From JBBQWZ01 sp038210135 (GTDB lineage Bacteria > Acidobacteriota > Terriglobia > Bryobacterales > Bryobacteraceae): a DNA stretch of 64,000 nt. The first letter of the stretch is position 1. Each line of letters opens with the position of its first letter. This document shows, piece by piece, positions 33,313 through 40,365 of this stretch. A program made the translations under genes and the position numbers. The DNA lies in NCBI GenBank assembly GCA_038210135.1, contig JBBQWZ010000002.1, positions 62,001 to 126,000 of the forward strand, in the 5' to 3' direction. Under the pieces are notes generated by a model that was given only the letters and a program-made list of their open reading frames with translations, did no database searches and had not been told where the DNA came from.

Positions 33313-33393
33313 TGAACAAGTTCAATTTGAACGGGTTCAAGAACAGAGTAATCGCATTCCGGCGAGGTGTCAACAGAAAACTGAACATGTTCA
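33313..33393. promoter_or_regulatory. Three GAAC-NN-GTTC palindromes, likely TetR operators
   Basis: Perfect palindromes lie at 33314-33323 (GAACAAGTTC), 33329-33338 (GAACGGGTTC) and 33383-33392 (GAACATGTTC). Each is extended by matching T/A on both sides (TGAAC..GTTCA). The first two centres are 15 bp apart and the third lies 54 bp further. They bracket the operon promoter. Their shape fits a TetR dimer, and the tetR-type gene is third in the operon. Confidence 0.7.
33345..33373 (-). promoter_or_regulatory. Promoter of the TetR/carbonic anhydrase operon
   Basis: On the minus strand a perfect TTGACA (33373 to 33368) is followed after 17 bases by TACTCT (33350 to 33345). Transcription would begin near 33338, inside the second palindrome, leaving a leader of about 70 bases before the first gene. 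A bound repressor would block the start site. Confidence 0.5.
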
Positions 33394-33408
33394 ATATAAT
33401 TGGGAGTA

Positions 33409-33522
33409 ATGACGAAAAGCCTCGAAACGGCTTCTGAGAGAAAGAACCAGCGTGGCAGCGTCACGTTCTGCGACGCGGGCATGATACCTATCCTTGCGCT
33501 GAAATTACCTGCCTTGCGGTGA
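33409..33522 (+). CDS. Possible 37-residue small protein
   Basis: An ATG frame of 37 codons begins nine bases after a TATAAT hexamer (33395-33400) that overlaps the third palindrome, with GGGAG close before the ATG. If the hexamer is a real -10 box, the message would be almost leaderless. The peptide (start M-T-K-S-L-E-T-A-S-E-R-K) is not recognised. No good -35 box is seen. Confidence 0.2.
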   Translation: MTKSLETASERKNQRGSVTFCDAGMIPILALKLPALR

Positions 33523-33527
33523 AATTA
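33492..33527 (+). repeat. 16-bp direct repeat with 20-bp period
   Basis: CCTTGCGCTGAAATTA (33492-33507) recurs as CCTTGCGGTGAAATTA (33512-33527), 15 of 16 bases equal, exactly two helical turns apart. It lies about 180 bases before ctaA in an otherwise gene-poor stretch (33266-33708), so it may be a regulator site for the heme A operon. Confidence 0.5.
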
Positions 33528-33708
33528 GGCGACCATCAGGTTGCCGCGGTCATCTTCATCTGTAGAAGCAGAGCAGCGGGGAGAAACGGCTTTAAAAGGC
33601 GGTTGTCTCACGTAGGTGCCAGTCGTTTTACTGTCGAGCGGCCCTCCGCTTTGAGATGGAGTTTTCCGGTTGCGTTGTACACTAGAGAAGGAGTCCCACC
33701 TTAGAAGT

Positions 33709-34638
33709 ATGTCCAACGTCTGGTTGCACCGTTATTCCGTGCTGCTCGCGGTGTGTACCTTGTTCCTGGTTGTCGCCGGAGGTCTCGTCACGAGCAATGA
33801 AGCTGGGCTTTCGGTGCCCGACTGGCCGCTTTCCTACGGGCGTATCATGCCGGAGATGGTCGGCGGCGTGTTCTATGAACATGGCCACCGCATGGTCGCG
33901 ACCGTCATCGGGATGATGACCATTGGACTCGTGGTCTTCCTTCAAATTGTCGAAAAACGCCGGTGGTTAAAGGGGCTCGGCTGGGCCGCTCTCGGAACCG
34001 TGATTGCGCAGGGCGTTCTGGGCGGACTCACAGTCTTATTCATGCTGCCGAAAGGCGTCAGCATGGGTCACGCGTGCCTTGCGGAAATCTTCTTTTCGAT
34101 CACTGTTGCGGTGGCTTTATTCACGTCGCCCGCATGGAATCAAGGACCGGAGTACGTCAAAGACGGCGGCTGGCCGTCGCTGCGGACGATGGCGTTTAGC
34201 GCTCCGGTAATGGTGATGATGCAGGTCGCGATGGGAGCCGGATTCCGGCATCGTGCGATCGGCATTTTGCCCCACCTGGTTGGCGCGTTCGTGCTCGGCG
34301 GAGGAATCTTTCTGGCCGGCATCTTTGCGATCACCCAGTTTCCGAATCACAAATCGCTGCGTCCGGCCGGGCTCGCACTGATTGGGATTACGTTCGTGCA
34401 GGTGATGTTGGGCGTCGCCGCCTTCATCACCCGGCTGCAGCCCGCGGACACGGCCTCGGCGAAGGCCGCCATGATCGGCTTTACTGTGGCGCATGTCGCA
34501 ACCGGCGCGCTGACCATGGCGTTCGCGATTCTGCTGGCGATCGTGGTTGGACGGAATGTCCGGCCTGCCGCGGAATTTGTCGAAGCGCAGGGAACGCTAC
34601 CGGCCTCGCTTTCTTCCGGTCAGATGGCTTCCCGATGA
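33709..34638 (+). CDS. ctaA: Heme A synthase (CtaA/Cox15)
   Basis: A 309-residue inner-membrane protein that oxidises heme O to heme A for aa3-type cytochrome oxidase. About eight transmembrane helices are visible. Family motifs include G-G-L-V-T-S-N-E-A-G-L, S-V-P-D-W-P-L-S-Y-G and the first heme-ligand region F-Y-E-H-G-H-R-M-V-A. Later histidines occur in G-F-R-H-R-A-I-G-I-L-P-H and T-V-A-H-V-A-T-G-A. The length matches the bacterial form. Its stop overlaps the ctaB ATG by four bases, starting a tight run of oxidase assembly genes. Confidence 0.93.
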   Translation: MSNVWLHRYSVLLAVCTLFLVVAGGLVTSNEAGLSVPDWPLSYGRIMPEMVGGVFYEHGHRMVATVIGMMTIGLVVFLQIVEKRRWLKGLGWAALGTVIAQGVLGGLTVLFMLPKGVSMGHACLAEIFFSITVAVALFTSPAWNQGPEYVKDGGWPSLRTMAFSAPVMVMMQVAMGAGFRHRAIGILPHLVGAFVLGGGIFLAGIFAITQFPNHKSLRPAGLALIGITFVQVMLGVAAFITRLQPADTASAKAAMIGFTVAHVATGALTMAFAILLAIVVGRNVRPAAEFVEAQGTLPASLSSGQMASR

Positions 34639-35495
34639 GCGACTATTATCAGCTCACGAAGCCGAGAATCACCTGGCTTATCCTGATGAGCACGGCGATT
34701 GGATTTTTCTTTGGCGTTCGCCATTTCAGCGCGACGAATACTTCGGCTTTCCAGTGGATGGTGCTGTTCCACACCATTCTCGGCACCGGTTTGATCGCCT
34801 CCGGCACCGCGGCCCTGAATCAATGGTGGGAGCGAGAAGCGGACGCAAAGATGCGCCGCACCCAGAATCGGCCGATCCCTTCGGGCAAGATCACAGCGGG
34901 CCACGCGCTCGCTTTCGGCATCGTGTTGGCAGCCGCGGGCTTCGTCGAATTGTGGCTTGGCGCAAACCTGCTGACCGCGATGCTCGGACTGTTCACACTG
35001 GCGAGCTATCTGTTCGTGTACACGCCGATGAAGCAGCGGACCCACCATGCAACCACGGTGGGCGCGATCCCGGGCGCCATGCCTCCGCTGATTGGATACG
35101 CGGCGGCGGCGGGCACGCTGAACATCGAAGCGTGGGCGCTCTACCTGATTTTGTTCCTCTGGCAGTTTCCGCATTTCTACGCGATCGCGTGGATGTATCG
35201 CGAAGATTACGCGCGGGCCGGGATGCGCATGCTGCCGGTAGTGGCGCCGGATGGCGAGTCGACGTCGCGGCAAATCCTGCTGTACGCGCTGGCTCTGGTG
35301 CCGATCAGCCTGCTGCCAAAGCTAGTGGCAATGGCGGGCAATGTGTACGCATTCGGTGCACTCGCGCTCGGCGCGGTGTTTCTCTATGCGGCCTGGCAGG
35401 TGGGACGCAACCGGACTATTCCGCAGGCGCGCAAAGTTTTGTTGACGTCGGTCGTCTACCTGCCGCTTCTCTACGGCTTGCTGGTAATAGGATAG
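34635..35495 (+). CDS. ctaB: Protoheme IX farnesyltransferase (heme O synthase)
   Basis: A 286-residue UbiA-superfamily prenyltransferase that adds a farnesyl group to protoheme. The N-terminus Y-Y-Q-L-T-K-P-R-I-T-W-L is typical. The prenyl-diphosphate Mg2+ motifs are N-Q-W-W-E-R-E-A-D-A-K-M-R-R-T (about residue 63) and, in the second half, M-Y-R-E-D-Y-A-R-A-G-M-R-M. Y-T-P-M-K-Q-R-T is also conserved. About eight or nine helices are seen. It overlaps ctaA and precedes a SCO gene, so heme and copper insertion are co-expressed. Confidence 0.95.
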   Translation: MSDYYQLTKPRITWLILMSTAIGFFFGVRHFSATNTSAFQWMVLFHTILGTGLIASGTAALNQWWEREADAKMRRTQNRPIPSGKITAGHALAFGIVLAAAGFVELWLGANLLTAMLGLFTLASYLFVYTPMKQRTHHATTVGAIPGAMPPLIGYAAAAGTLNIEAWALYLILFLWQFPHFYAIAWMYREDYARAGMRMLPVVAPDGESTSRQILLYALALVPISLLPKLVAMAGNVYAFGALALGAVFLYAAWQVGRNRTIPQARKVLLTSVVYLPLLYGLLVIG

Positions 35496-35509
35496 CGGCG
35501 GCGCTCGCG

Positions 35510-36076
35510 TTGAAACCGGGTATCTTATTGGCTCGAATCCTCGGCGGCGTTGTTGTCGCGGTGCTGGCTGGTTGCAGTTCCGCCAGCAAGCTTCCCTCCT
35601 ACGGCGTGGTTGACGATTTCCAGCTCATCGACCAAACCGGAGCTGCGTTCGATAGCAAGACGCTTGCGGATCGCGTCTGGATCGCCGACTTCATCTTCAC
35701 GAATTGCGCCGGTCCTTGCCCGCGCATGACGGCCGAGATGCGAAAGGCGCAAAGCGAGTTGGCGTCGGTTAAAAACGCCAGGCTGGTTTCCTTCACGGTC
35801 GATCCCGATCGTGACCAGCCCGCGGTGCTCGCTGAATATGCGAAGCGCTATCATGCGGAACCTGACCGGTGGATTTTTTTGACCGGACCGAAGGCCACGC
35901 TGCATCATATTACTCGCGACCTGTTCAAGCTCGGCGATGTGAACGGAGTGTTCGATCACAGCACGCGGTTTGCGTTGGTGGACAAGCGGGGCCGGATCCG
36001 TGGATTCTACGGGAGCACCGACGCGGAACAAATGGCCAGGCTCATCGCGGACGCCAGGGCGCTGGCCGCCGACTGA
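35510..36076 (+). CDS. SCO1/SenC copper chaperone, lipoprotein form
   Basis: A 188-residue thioredoxin-fold protein that helps load copper into the CuA site of cytochrome oxidase. From the TTG at 35510 the signal sequence G-G-V-V-V-A-V-L-A-G-C-S-S gives a lipobox cysteine near residue 21. The copper motif is D-F-I-F-T-N-C-A-G-P-C-P-R-M (the C-x3-C pair), and the distal histidine is in V-F-D-H-S-T-R-F-A-L-V-D. The longer frame upstream lies over ctaB and is rejected. It sits 14 bases after ctaB. Confidence 0.92.
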   Translation: MKPGILLARILGGVVVAVLAGCSSASKLPSYGVVDDFQLIDQTGAAFDSKTLADRVWIADFIFTNCAGPCPRMTAEMRKAQSELASVKNARLVSFTVDPDRDQPAVLAEYAKRYHAEPDRWIFLTGPKATLHHITRDLFKLGDVNGVFDHSTRFALVDKRGRIRGFYGSTDAEQMARLIADARALAAD

Positions 36077-36098
36077 AAATCGGAATCGAAACCAATTC

Positions 36099-36530
36099 AT
36101 GATTGACGTACACATCCTGCCGACGGTCAATGCGACGCTGAACGCCACGTCCGGCGTTTTGCTGGTGTGGGGCTATTCGCTGATCCGGAACGGACGCACG
36201 GACGCGCAAAAGCGCGATGCGCACAAGAAGGTAATGCTGTCGGCTTTAGGCGTCTCGACCGCGTTCCTGATCTCGTACCTTTTTTATCACTACGAGACGG
36301 GCTCGAAGAAATTCGAACACGAAGGTTTGCTGCGGACCGCTTATCTAACGATTCTTTTCACGCACACAGTGCTGGCGGCATCGGTCCCGGTGCTTGCGAT
36401 CATCGCCGTGCGACGGGCATGGAAAGGGCAATTCGCCCGGCATGTGGCGATCGCGAAGTGGCTGTTCCCGATCTGGCTGTACGTGTCGGTCACCGGCGTC
36501 GTAGTGTACTTCCTGCTCTATCACCTGTAA
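36099..36530 (+). CDS. DUF420 membrane protein
   Basis: A 143-residue membrane protein with four helices. It has the family pattern L-P-T-V-N-A-T-L-N-A-T-S-G-V-L-L-V-W-G at the N-terminus, H-K-K-V-M-L-S-A-L-G, S-Y-L-F-Y-H-Y-E-T-G, L-F-T-H-T-V-L-A and W-L-Y-V-S-V-T-G-V-V-V-Y at the end. DUF420 proteins occur with cytochrome oxidase genes, and the staphylococcal relative CtaM is needed for oxidase maturation. Its place directly after ctaA-ctaB-SCO supports that role. The oxidase subunit genes themselves are not in the window. Confidence 0.9.
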   Translation: MIDVHILPTVNATLNATSGVLLVWGYSLIRNGRTDAQKRDAHKKVMLSALGVSTAFLISYLFYHYETGSKKFEHEGLLRTAYLTILFTHTVLAASVPVLAIIAVRRAWKGQFARHVAIAKWLFPIWLYVSVTGVVVYFLLYHL

Positions 36531-36542
36531 CGAGACGCGCAC

Positions 36543-37175
36543 TTGAACGTAATTTTGTCACCAGCGCTGTCGGCCTTCCCATGGGTCGAGCACGGATTCG
36601 CTACCCGTCACGCGGTGGATTGGTTCGATGAGTCGCGGTTGGCGAATCTCAAGCAGATCCACTCGGATGTGGTCGCGGTCGCGGCCGGACCCGGCCCCTT
36701 GGGCGAAGGCGATGCGGTGATCACCAATGTGCCCGGAGTGCTCGCTGGGATTCGTACGGCGGATTGTCTTCCCCTGCTGCTTGCGGATCCGGTTCATCGC
36801 GCGGTGGCGGCGGTCCACGCGGGCTGGCGGGGTTCGGCGGCGAATATTTCCGCCGCGACGCTACGCGCTATGGCCCGGGAATTCGGCACCCGGGCGGAAG
36901 ACGTCGTGGCCGCAATCGGACCGGGGATTGGCGTGTGCTGCTACGAAGTCAGCGAGGAGGTCGCGTCGCGGTTCGTGGAATGGCTTCCAGGTTTGACCGC
37001 GGGAAAGAACCACCTCGATCTGGTGGAGACGAACCGCCGTCAATTGACAGCAGCGGGAGTGCGAACTATTCACACCGGTGCTGCTTGCACCCGATGTGAC
37101 GCGGATTATCATTCGTACCGGCGCGATGGGGAAGCTTCGGGAAGGATGTATTCAGTGATCGGGATCCGCATTTAA
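36543..37175 (+). CDS. Laccase-domain protein (PgeF/YfiH; purine nucleoside phosphorylase)
   Basis: A 210-residue DUF152 protein. The zinc/copper-site residues are visible: His in N-L-K-Q-I-H-S-D-V-V (about residue 41), Cys in R-T-A-D-C-L-P-L-L-L (about 78) and His in A-V-H-A-G-W-R-G-S (about 95). Relatives act as purine nucleoside phosphorylases with adenosine deaminase side activity, and E. coli YfiH also corrects peptidoglycan precursors containing L-Ser. The start is a TTG at 36543, 12 bases after the DUF420 stop; no ATG is available. It is probably the last gene of the oxidase assembly run. Confidence 0.9.
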   Translation: MNVILSPALSAFPWVEHGFATRHAVDWFDESRLANLKQIHSDVVAVAAGPGPLGEGDAVITNVPGVLAGIRTADCLPLLLADPVHRAVAAVHAGWRGSAANISAATLRAMAREFGTRAEDVVAAIGPGIGVCCYEVSEEVASRFVEWLPGLTAGKNHLDLVETNRRQLTAAGVRTIHTGAACTRCDADYHSYRRDGEASGRMYSVIGIRI

Positions 37176-37183
37176 AACGGTCC

Positions 37184-37431
37184 GGCGTCTCTTCGGACCC
37201 GCTTCTGTTCCGAGCCGCTCGACTTGGAAGCAGGGCGTGACGGTAACGTCACGCGGAAGAGACGCCGTCTCCCGTGAAATGGGCAACTTGTCGCACTCCA
37301 AGTTCGGAGCGCGCAAATCACCCGTTTTCCCGCGCGCAGCCGCACACGGGAAAAGAACAATGTCTGGGGGAAGCCGCGGATGATGCGGGCGAACTCCGTC
37401 TTTGCCTAGTGAAGACGCGCAGCGGGCTTCC
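37184..37431. ncRNA. Candidate structured RNA (class unknown)
   Basis: The 382 bases between the laccase-domain gene and dksA (37176-37557) have no convincing gene but are dense in perfect inverted repeats. A 10-bp stem (37184-37193 with 37257-37266) encloses GCTTC/GAAGC (37201-37231) and an 8-bp stem capped by GTAA (37235-37254), giving a three-way junction. Further stems pair 37285-37290 with 37299-37304, 37325-37332 with 37347-37354 (TTTTCCCG/CGGGAAAA), and 37369-37375 with 37425-37431, the last enclosing 37397-37402/37412-37417. The GNRA-type loop favours the plus strand. I could not match it to 6S, RNase P, tmRNA or SRP RNA by eye. Confidence 0.4.
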
Positions 37432-37496
37432 ACATTACCCGCGAGCGAAAAATATCGATACGCAACAGATGTTATTCAGATGCGAGCAGAAACACC

Positions 37497-37537
37497 AAGG
37501 GCGCGACTTCCGCGTAGAACCGCGAGGCCGCGCCCTT
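37497..37537 (-). terminator. Hairpin after dksA
   Basis: A 9-bp perfect stem (AAGGGCGCG / CGCGCCCTT) with a 23-base arm that can pair internally lies 20 bases past the DksA-type stop on the minus strand. The following minus-strand bases are TTGGTGTTTC, only moderately T-rich. It would also end any plus-strand RNA from the structured region. Confidence 0.6.
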
Positions 37538-37557
37538 TACTTACGGTTAGTCGGCGA

Positions 37558-37938
37558 TTAGGCCGCGCTGAGCATTTCGTCGAATGCTTCTTCGCCGGCT
37601 TCCTGATTGCGATCGGCCATTTCCTGGCACTGGATGCAATACGGAGTCCATGGCACCGCGTTCAGGCGCTTCGGGCTGATATCTTCCTCGCAGTGCAGGC
37701 AGGTTCCGAACGAGCCGTCTTCGATGCGGCGGAGCGCGCCGCGTACATTGCGCAGGAGGTTGGAATCGCGATCGAGGTTACGGATCGCAAGCTCACGCTC
37801 TGCGGCGTGTTGCACTTCGTCGAGGGCATCCGGACTTTTCTCGATGGCAATTCCATCGCGATTACGAACCATCGTCTCGAGGTCGGCCTGCTTGGCTAGC
37901 AGGATCTTTTGATATTTGTTCACTTCGGTCTTCGTCAT
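37558..37938 (-). CDS. DksA/TraR family zinc-finger protein
   Basis: A 126-residue regulator. The N-terminal coiled coil (about residues 5-70) is followed by a C4 zinc finger, C-L-H-C-E-E-D-I and Y-C-I-Q-C-Q-E. Members bind the secondary channel of RNA polymerase and, with ppGpp, reset rRNA and stress gene transcription. It is shorter than E. coli DksA (151), as in many non-proteobacterial members, and the usual D-x2-D-A tip cannot be assigned with certainty (S-P-D-A-L-D-E is a candidate). The ATG has AGAGAGAAG upstream within a strongly purine-rich leader. Confidence 0.88.
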   Translation of the reverse strand: MTKTEVNKYQKILLAKQADLETMVRNRDGIAIEKSPDALDEVQHAAERELAIRNLDRDSNLLRNVRGALRRIEDGSFGTCLHCEEDISPKRLNAVPWTPYCIQCQEMADRNQEAGEEAFDEMLSAA

Positions 37939-38705
37939 GGTCTTCTCTCTTTCTTATTTTTATCTTTTCTTCGCTTCTTCGATATCGTCTTAGACGCTAC
38001 GATTCTCAAAAAGGTTCAGGCGATCGATGCAGGGATCTGCCAACTTTTCGCCTTTCTCGAGAAGCGCATCATCATGCGCCCGTCTATCGTTTGCGATGGC
38101 CCGTTCATCTTCCGATGCGACCCGTCGATCTCCGCGTCCACAAAATTGCCCGGCCCAAGCCCACACTCTCTTACGCGCAAACTGGCGGAAACGGATGCAC
38201 ACAGGACAGTCGATTTCGGCTGCGAGTCTTCCGCCGCATTCGAGTTCCAACCGGCCAGATCCACTGCCGGAATGACTTTCGAACTTTTCGGTAACGCGAA
38301 AAGCTGAACACGCGCAACGGCGCGATGATGCGGTAGCAAACTCTTTATGGGAGTCGGACGAGGAGCGACACCGTTTTCATCCCAGTGCTGGACGCACGCC
38401 GGGAGGGGCCAACAAACGGCGCTCCTAAAAACTACTCCCGGTATCATAGCACAGCCGTCAAGCATTCGGGTTGCCAATCTCCATCGGAACCACAAATCGT
38501 CTGGTACCCGAATCCTCCGAGTCCCTATATCGAATTCCTATCGGCTTCAATCCTCGATTCCAATAGGTAAAAGCGCTCGAAAGCGAAATTCTCTCGCACT
38601 TGGATGCTCCCGCCCCGACTCGCGTTCCATGCAATACGCTTCTCGTATACTGTAGGTCTCGAACGGAAAAACTCTCACGCGGATCCGTTCCACTATCCCT
38701 TACCG
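37939..38705. other. 767-base intergenic stretch, no gene recognised
   Basis: Between the dksA-type gene and the glycosyltransferase gene, frames on both strands have no domain or signal I can recognise. The left end (37939-37981) is the purine-rich leader of the dksA-type gene. A TATACT hexamer at 38646-38651 could be the -10 box for the rightward gene. I see no tRNA, repeat array or mobile-element end. Confidence 0.5.
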
Positions 38706-40316
38706 GTGAAAAATCGTACCACAGCTGTCGACCTTGTTCTTGCTGGCAGCGCCTGCATGCTATTCATACTGCTCGGATTCATTCTTATTCCGTACGCGGG
38801 AATCCAGAATGACGAGGCTCTCTTCGCGGTACCTATCTATGGGTCGGCACCCGCGGAAATGAGCATCAGCGTTTTCAAGCGGCATGTTCCGACGATGGTG
38901 ATGAGCTACGTTGGCGCTTTGAAAACCTGGGTTTACGGGCCCATCTTTGCTTTCTGGAAGCCGTCGGTGTGGAGCATTCGTCTGCCGATGATCCTGGCCG
39001 GCGGCCTGACGATCTGGCTCTTTTTCCTTCTACTCAACCGGATAGCGGGACGGCGGGCGGCCATCGCGGGAGCTTTTCTCCTGGCAACGGAGCCGACCTA
39101 TTTGATCACCACGACCTACGACTGGGGCCCGACCGCGCTGCAGATCCTGCTCTTGACAGCGGCCTTACTGTCCGCCGCGCAACGCCGATTTGTCCTCTCC
39201 GCGTTCCTTCTCGGCCTGGCGGCCTGGAATAAAGCCATCTTCTTTTGGTCATTGGGAGGCTTGGGCGTCGCTTTGCTCGCCATCTACCCGCGAGAAATCT
39301 GGCGCGGAATGCGCCGCTGGCCGATCGTCGCCGGAGCCGTCGCCGCGTTTGCGCTTGGGGCCTTCCTATTGATCAGCTACAACGTTCGCAAGCCGATGAA
39401 TACGTTTAAGGGAAACGCCCGGCTCTCATTCGCCAACATCCCCGGCAAGCCCCAGCACATCGCGCTGGCAGCCAACGGAAGTGGCCTTTTCGGCTACATT
39501 TCCGGCGAAGAATGGATGGACCGGCCGAAAGAAGCCACCGGTCTCGCGAAGTGGGGCGGAGCGCTGCGCGATCGGATTGGCGAACATCGGAAGACTCTCG
39601 GCCTGTACGCTTTCGGATTTTCGCTATTGCTCGCGCCGTTGTGGTGGCGCAAACGTAGAGACGAAGGCGCCGAAGAATTTGAGCGTCCCCGAAGCGCCAT
39701 TCTGTTTTCGGTGGTAGCACTCGGGGTGTCCTGGTTGATGATGGCGATGACCCAGGACGCCGGCGGTGCCGTGCATCACACCGTTCTGTTGTGGCCATTT
39801 CCGGTCCTGGTCGTTGCGGTTGGGCTCGCCTGGGGACTGCGCCCGGCCTGGGTGTTTTGGCCCATTGTCTCCATCCTGTTGGGTGCGAATCTGCTGGTTT
39901 TGAACCAATACAATGTCCAGTTTTCGCGAAATGGAACATCGGGCGTCTGGTCGGATGCGATCTTCGGCTTATCGGAACAGCTTCCGCGCATCGGCGCTCA
40001 TCATATATATGCGATCGACTGGGGAATCGTGAACAGCCTCGGGTTGCTCAATCAGGGGAGACTACCGCTGGTGGTTGCGAATGACCCGCTGATGAGCGAC
40101 ACGCCGTCGGCGGTGGAGCGTGAAGCGGTAGAAAAGATGCTGGCAGACAGCCAGGGCGTCTTTGTGTCACATACCGAACCAAACGAGGAATTCAAAGGCG
40201 TCGGCAAGCGCCTCGCCAAGCTATCCGCGGACTTAGGCTATACCCGAGAACTGGTCCAGACCATTCCGGACGCCAATGGCCGGCCGGTCTTTGAAATCTC
40301 GCGCTTCCATAAATAA
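38706..40316 (+). CDS. GT-C type membrane glycosyltransferase (ArnT/PMT-like)
   Basis: A 536-residue integral membrane protein with about ten to twelve helices. The first periplasmic loop has the acidic motif Q-N-D-E-A-L-F-A-V-P, as expected for lipid-linked sugar transferases of the GT39/ArnT type. E-P-T-Y-L-I-T-T-T-Y-D-W-G-P follows the next helix, and the soluble C-terminal domain contains I-Y-A-I-D-W-G-I-V-N-S. I start at the GTG at 38706; the frame is open another 34 codons upstream without a hydrophobic signal. It converges on ftsZ and is related to the protein encoded at 59693-61729 on the other side of the dcw cluster. Confidence 0.78.
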   Translation: MKNRTTAVDLVLAGSACMLFILLGFILIPYAGIQNDEALFAVPIYGSAPAEMSISVFKRHVPTMVMSYVGALKTWVYGPIFAFWKPSVWSIRLPMILAGGLTIWLFFLLLNRIAGRRAAIAGAFLLATEPTYLITTTYDWGPTALQILLLTAALLSAAQRRFVLSAFLLGLAAWNKAIFFWSLGGLGVALLAIYPREIWRGMRRWPIVAGAVAAFALGAFLLISYNVRKPMNTFKGNARLSFANIPGKPQHIALAANGSGLFGYISGEEWMDRPKEATGLAKWGGALRDRIGEHRKTLGLYAFGFSLLLAPLWWRKRRDEGAEEFERPRSAILFSVVALGVSWLMMAMTQDAGGAVHHTVLLWPFPVLVVAVGLAWGLRPAWVFWPIVSILLGANLLVLNQYNVQFSRNGTSGVWSDAIFGLSEQLPRIGAHHIYAIDWGIVNSLGLLNQGRLPLVVANDPLMSDTPSAVEREAVEKMLADSQGVFVSHTEPNEEFKGVGKRLAKLSADLGYTRELVQTIPDANGRPVFEISRFHK

Positions 40317-40339
40317 AAACCCCGGGCCGAAGCCCGGGG
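40311..40339 (-). terminator. Strong intrinsic terminator after ftsZ
   Basis: An 8-bp stem (CCCCGGGC / GCCCGGGG) with a TTCG loop on the minus strand is followed there by TTTTTATTT. It lies 26 bases past the FtsZ stop and right at the end of the convergent glycosyltransferase gene. It marks the end of the dcw transcript. Confidence 0.85.
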
Positions 40340-40365
40340 CATACCCACCAGCAGCGAGATTTCGA

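Noticed and set aside
34547..35509. Long plus-strand frame joined in front of the SCO gene
   Set aside because: It overlaps all of ctaB in another frame. ctaB has intact motifs, and the lipoprotein signal of SCO begins at the TTG at 35510.
37176..37433. Minus-strand frame of 93 codons across the structured intergenic region
   Set aside because: The sequence has no domain and its codons cross all the inverted repeats. A structured RNA explains the region better.
37939..38705. tRNA or other known RNA gene in the long gap
   Set aside because: I looked for a T-arm (GGTTCGA-type) with a paired acceptor stem on both strands here and in the other gaps and found none.
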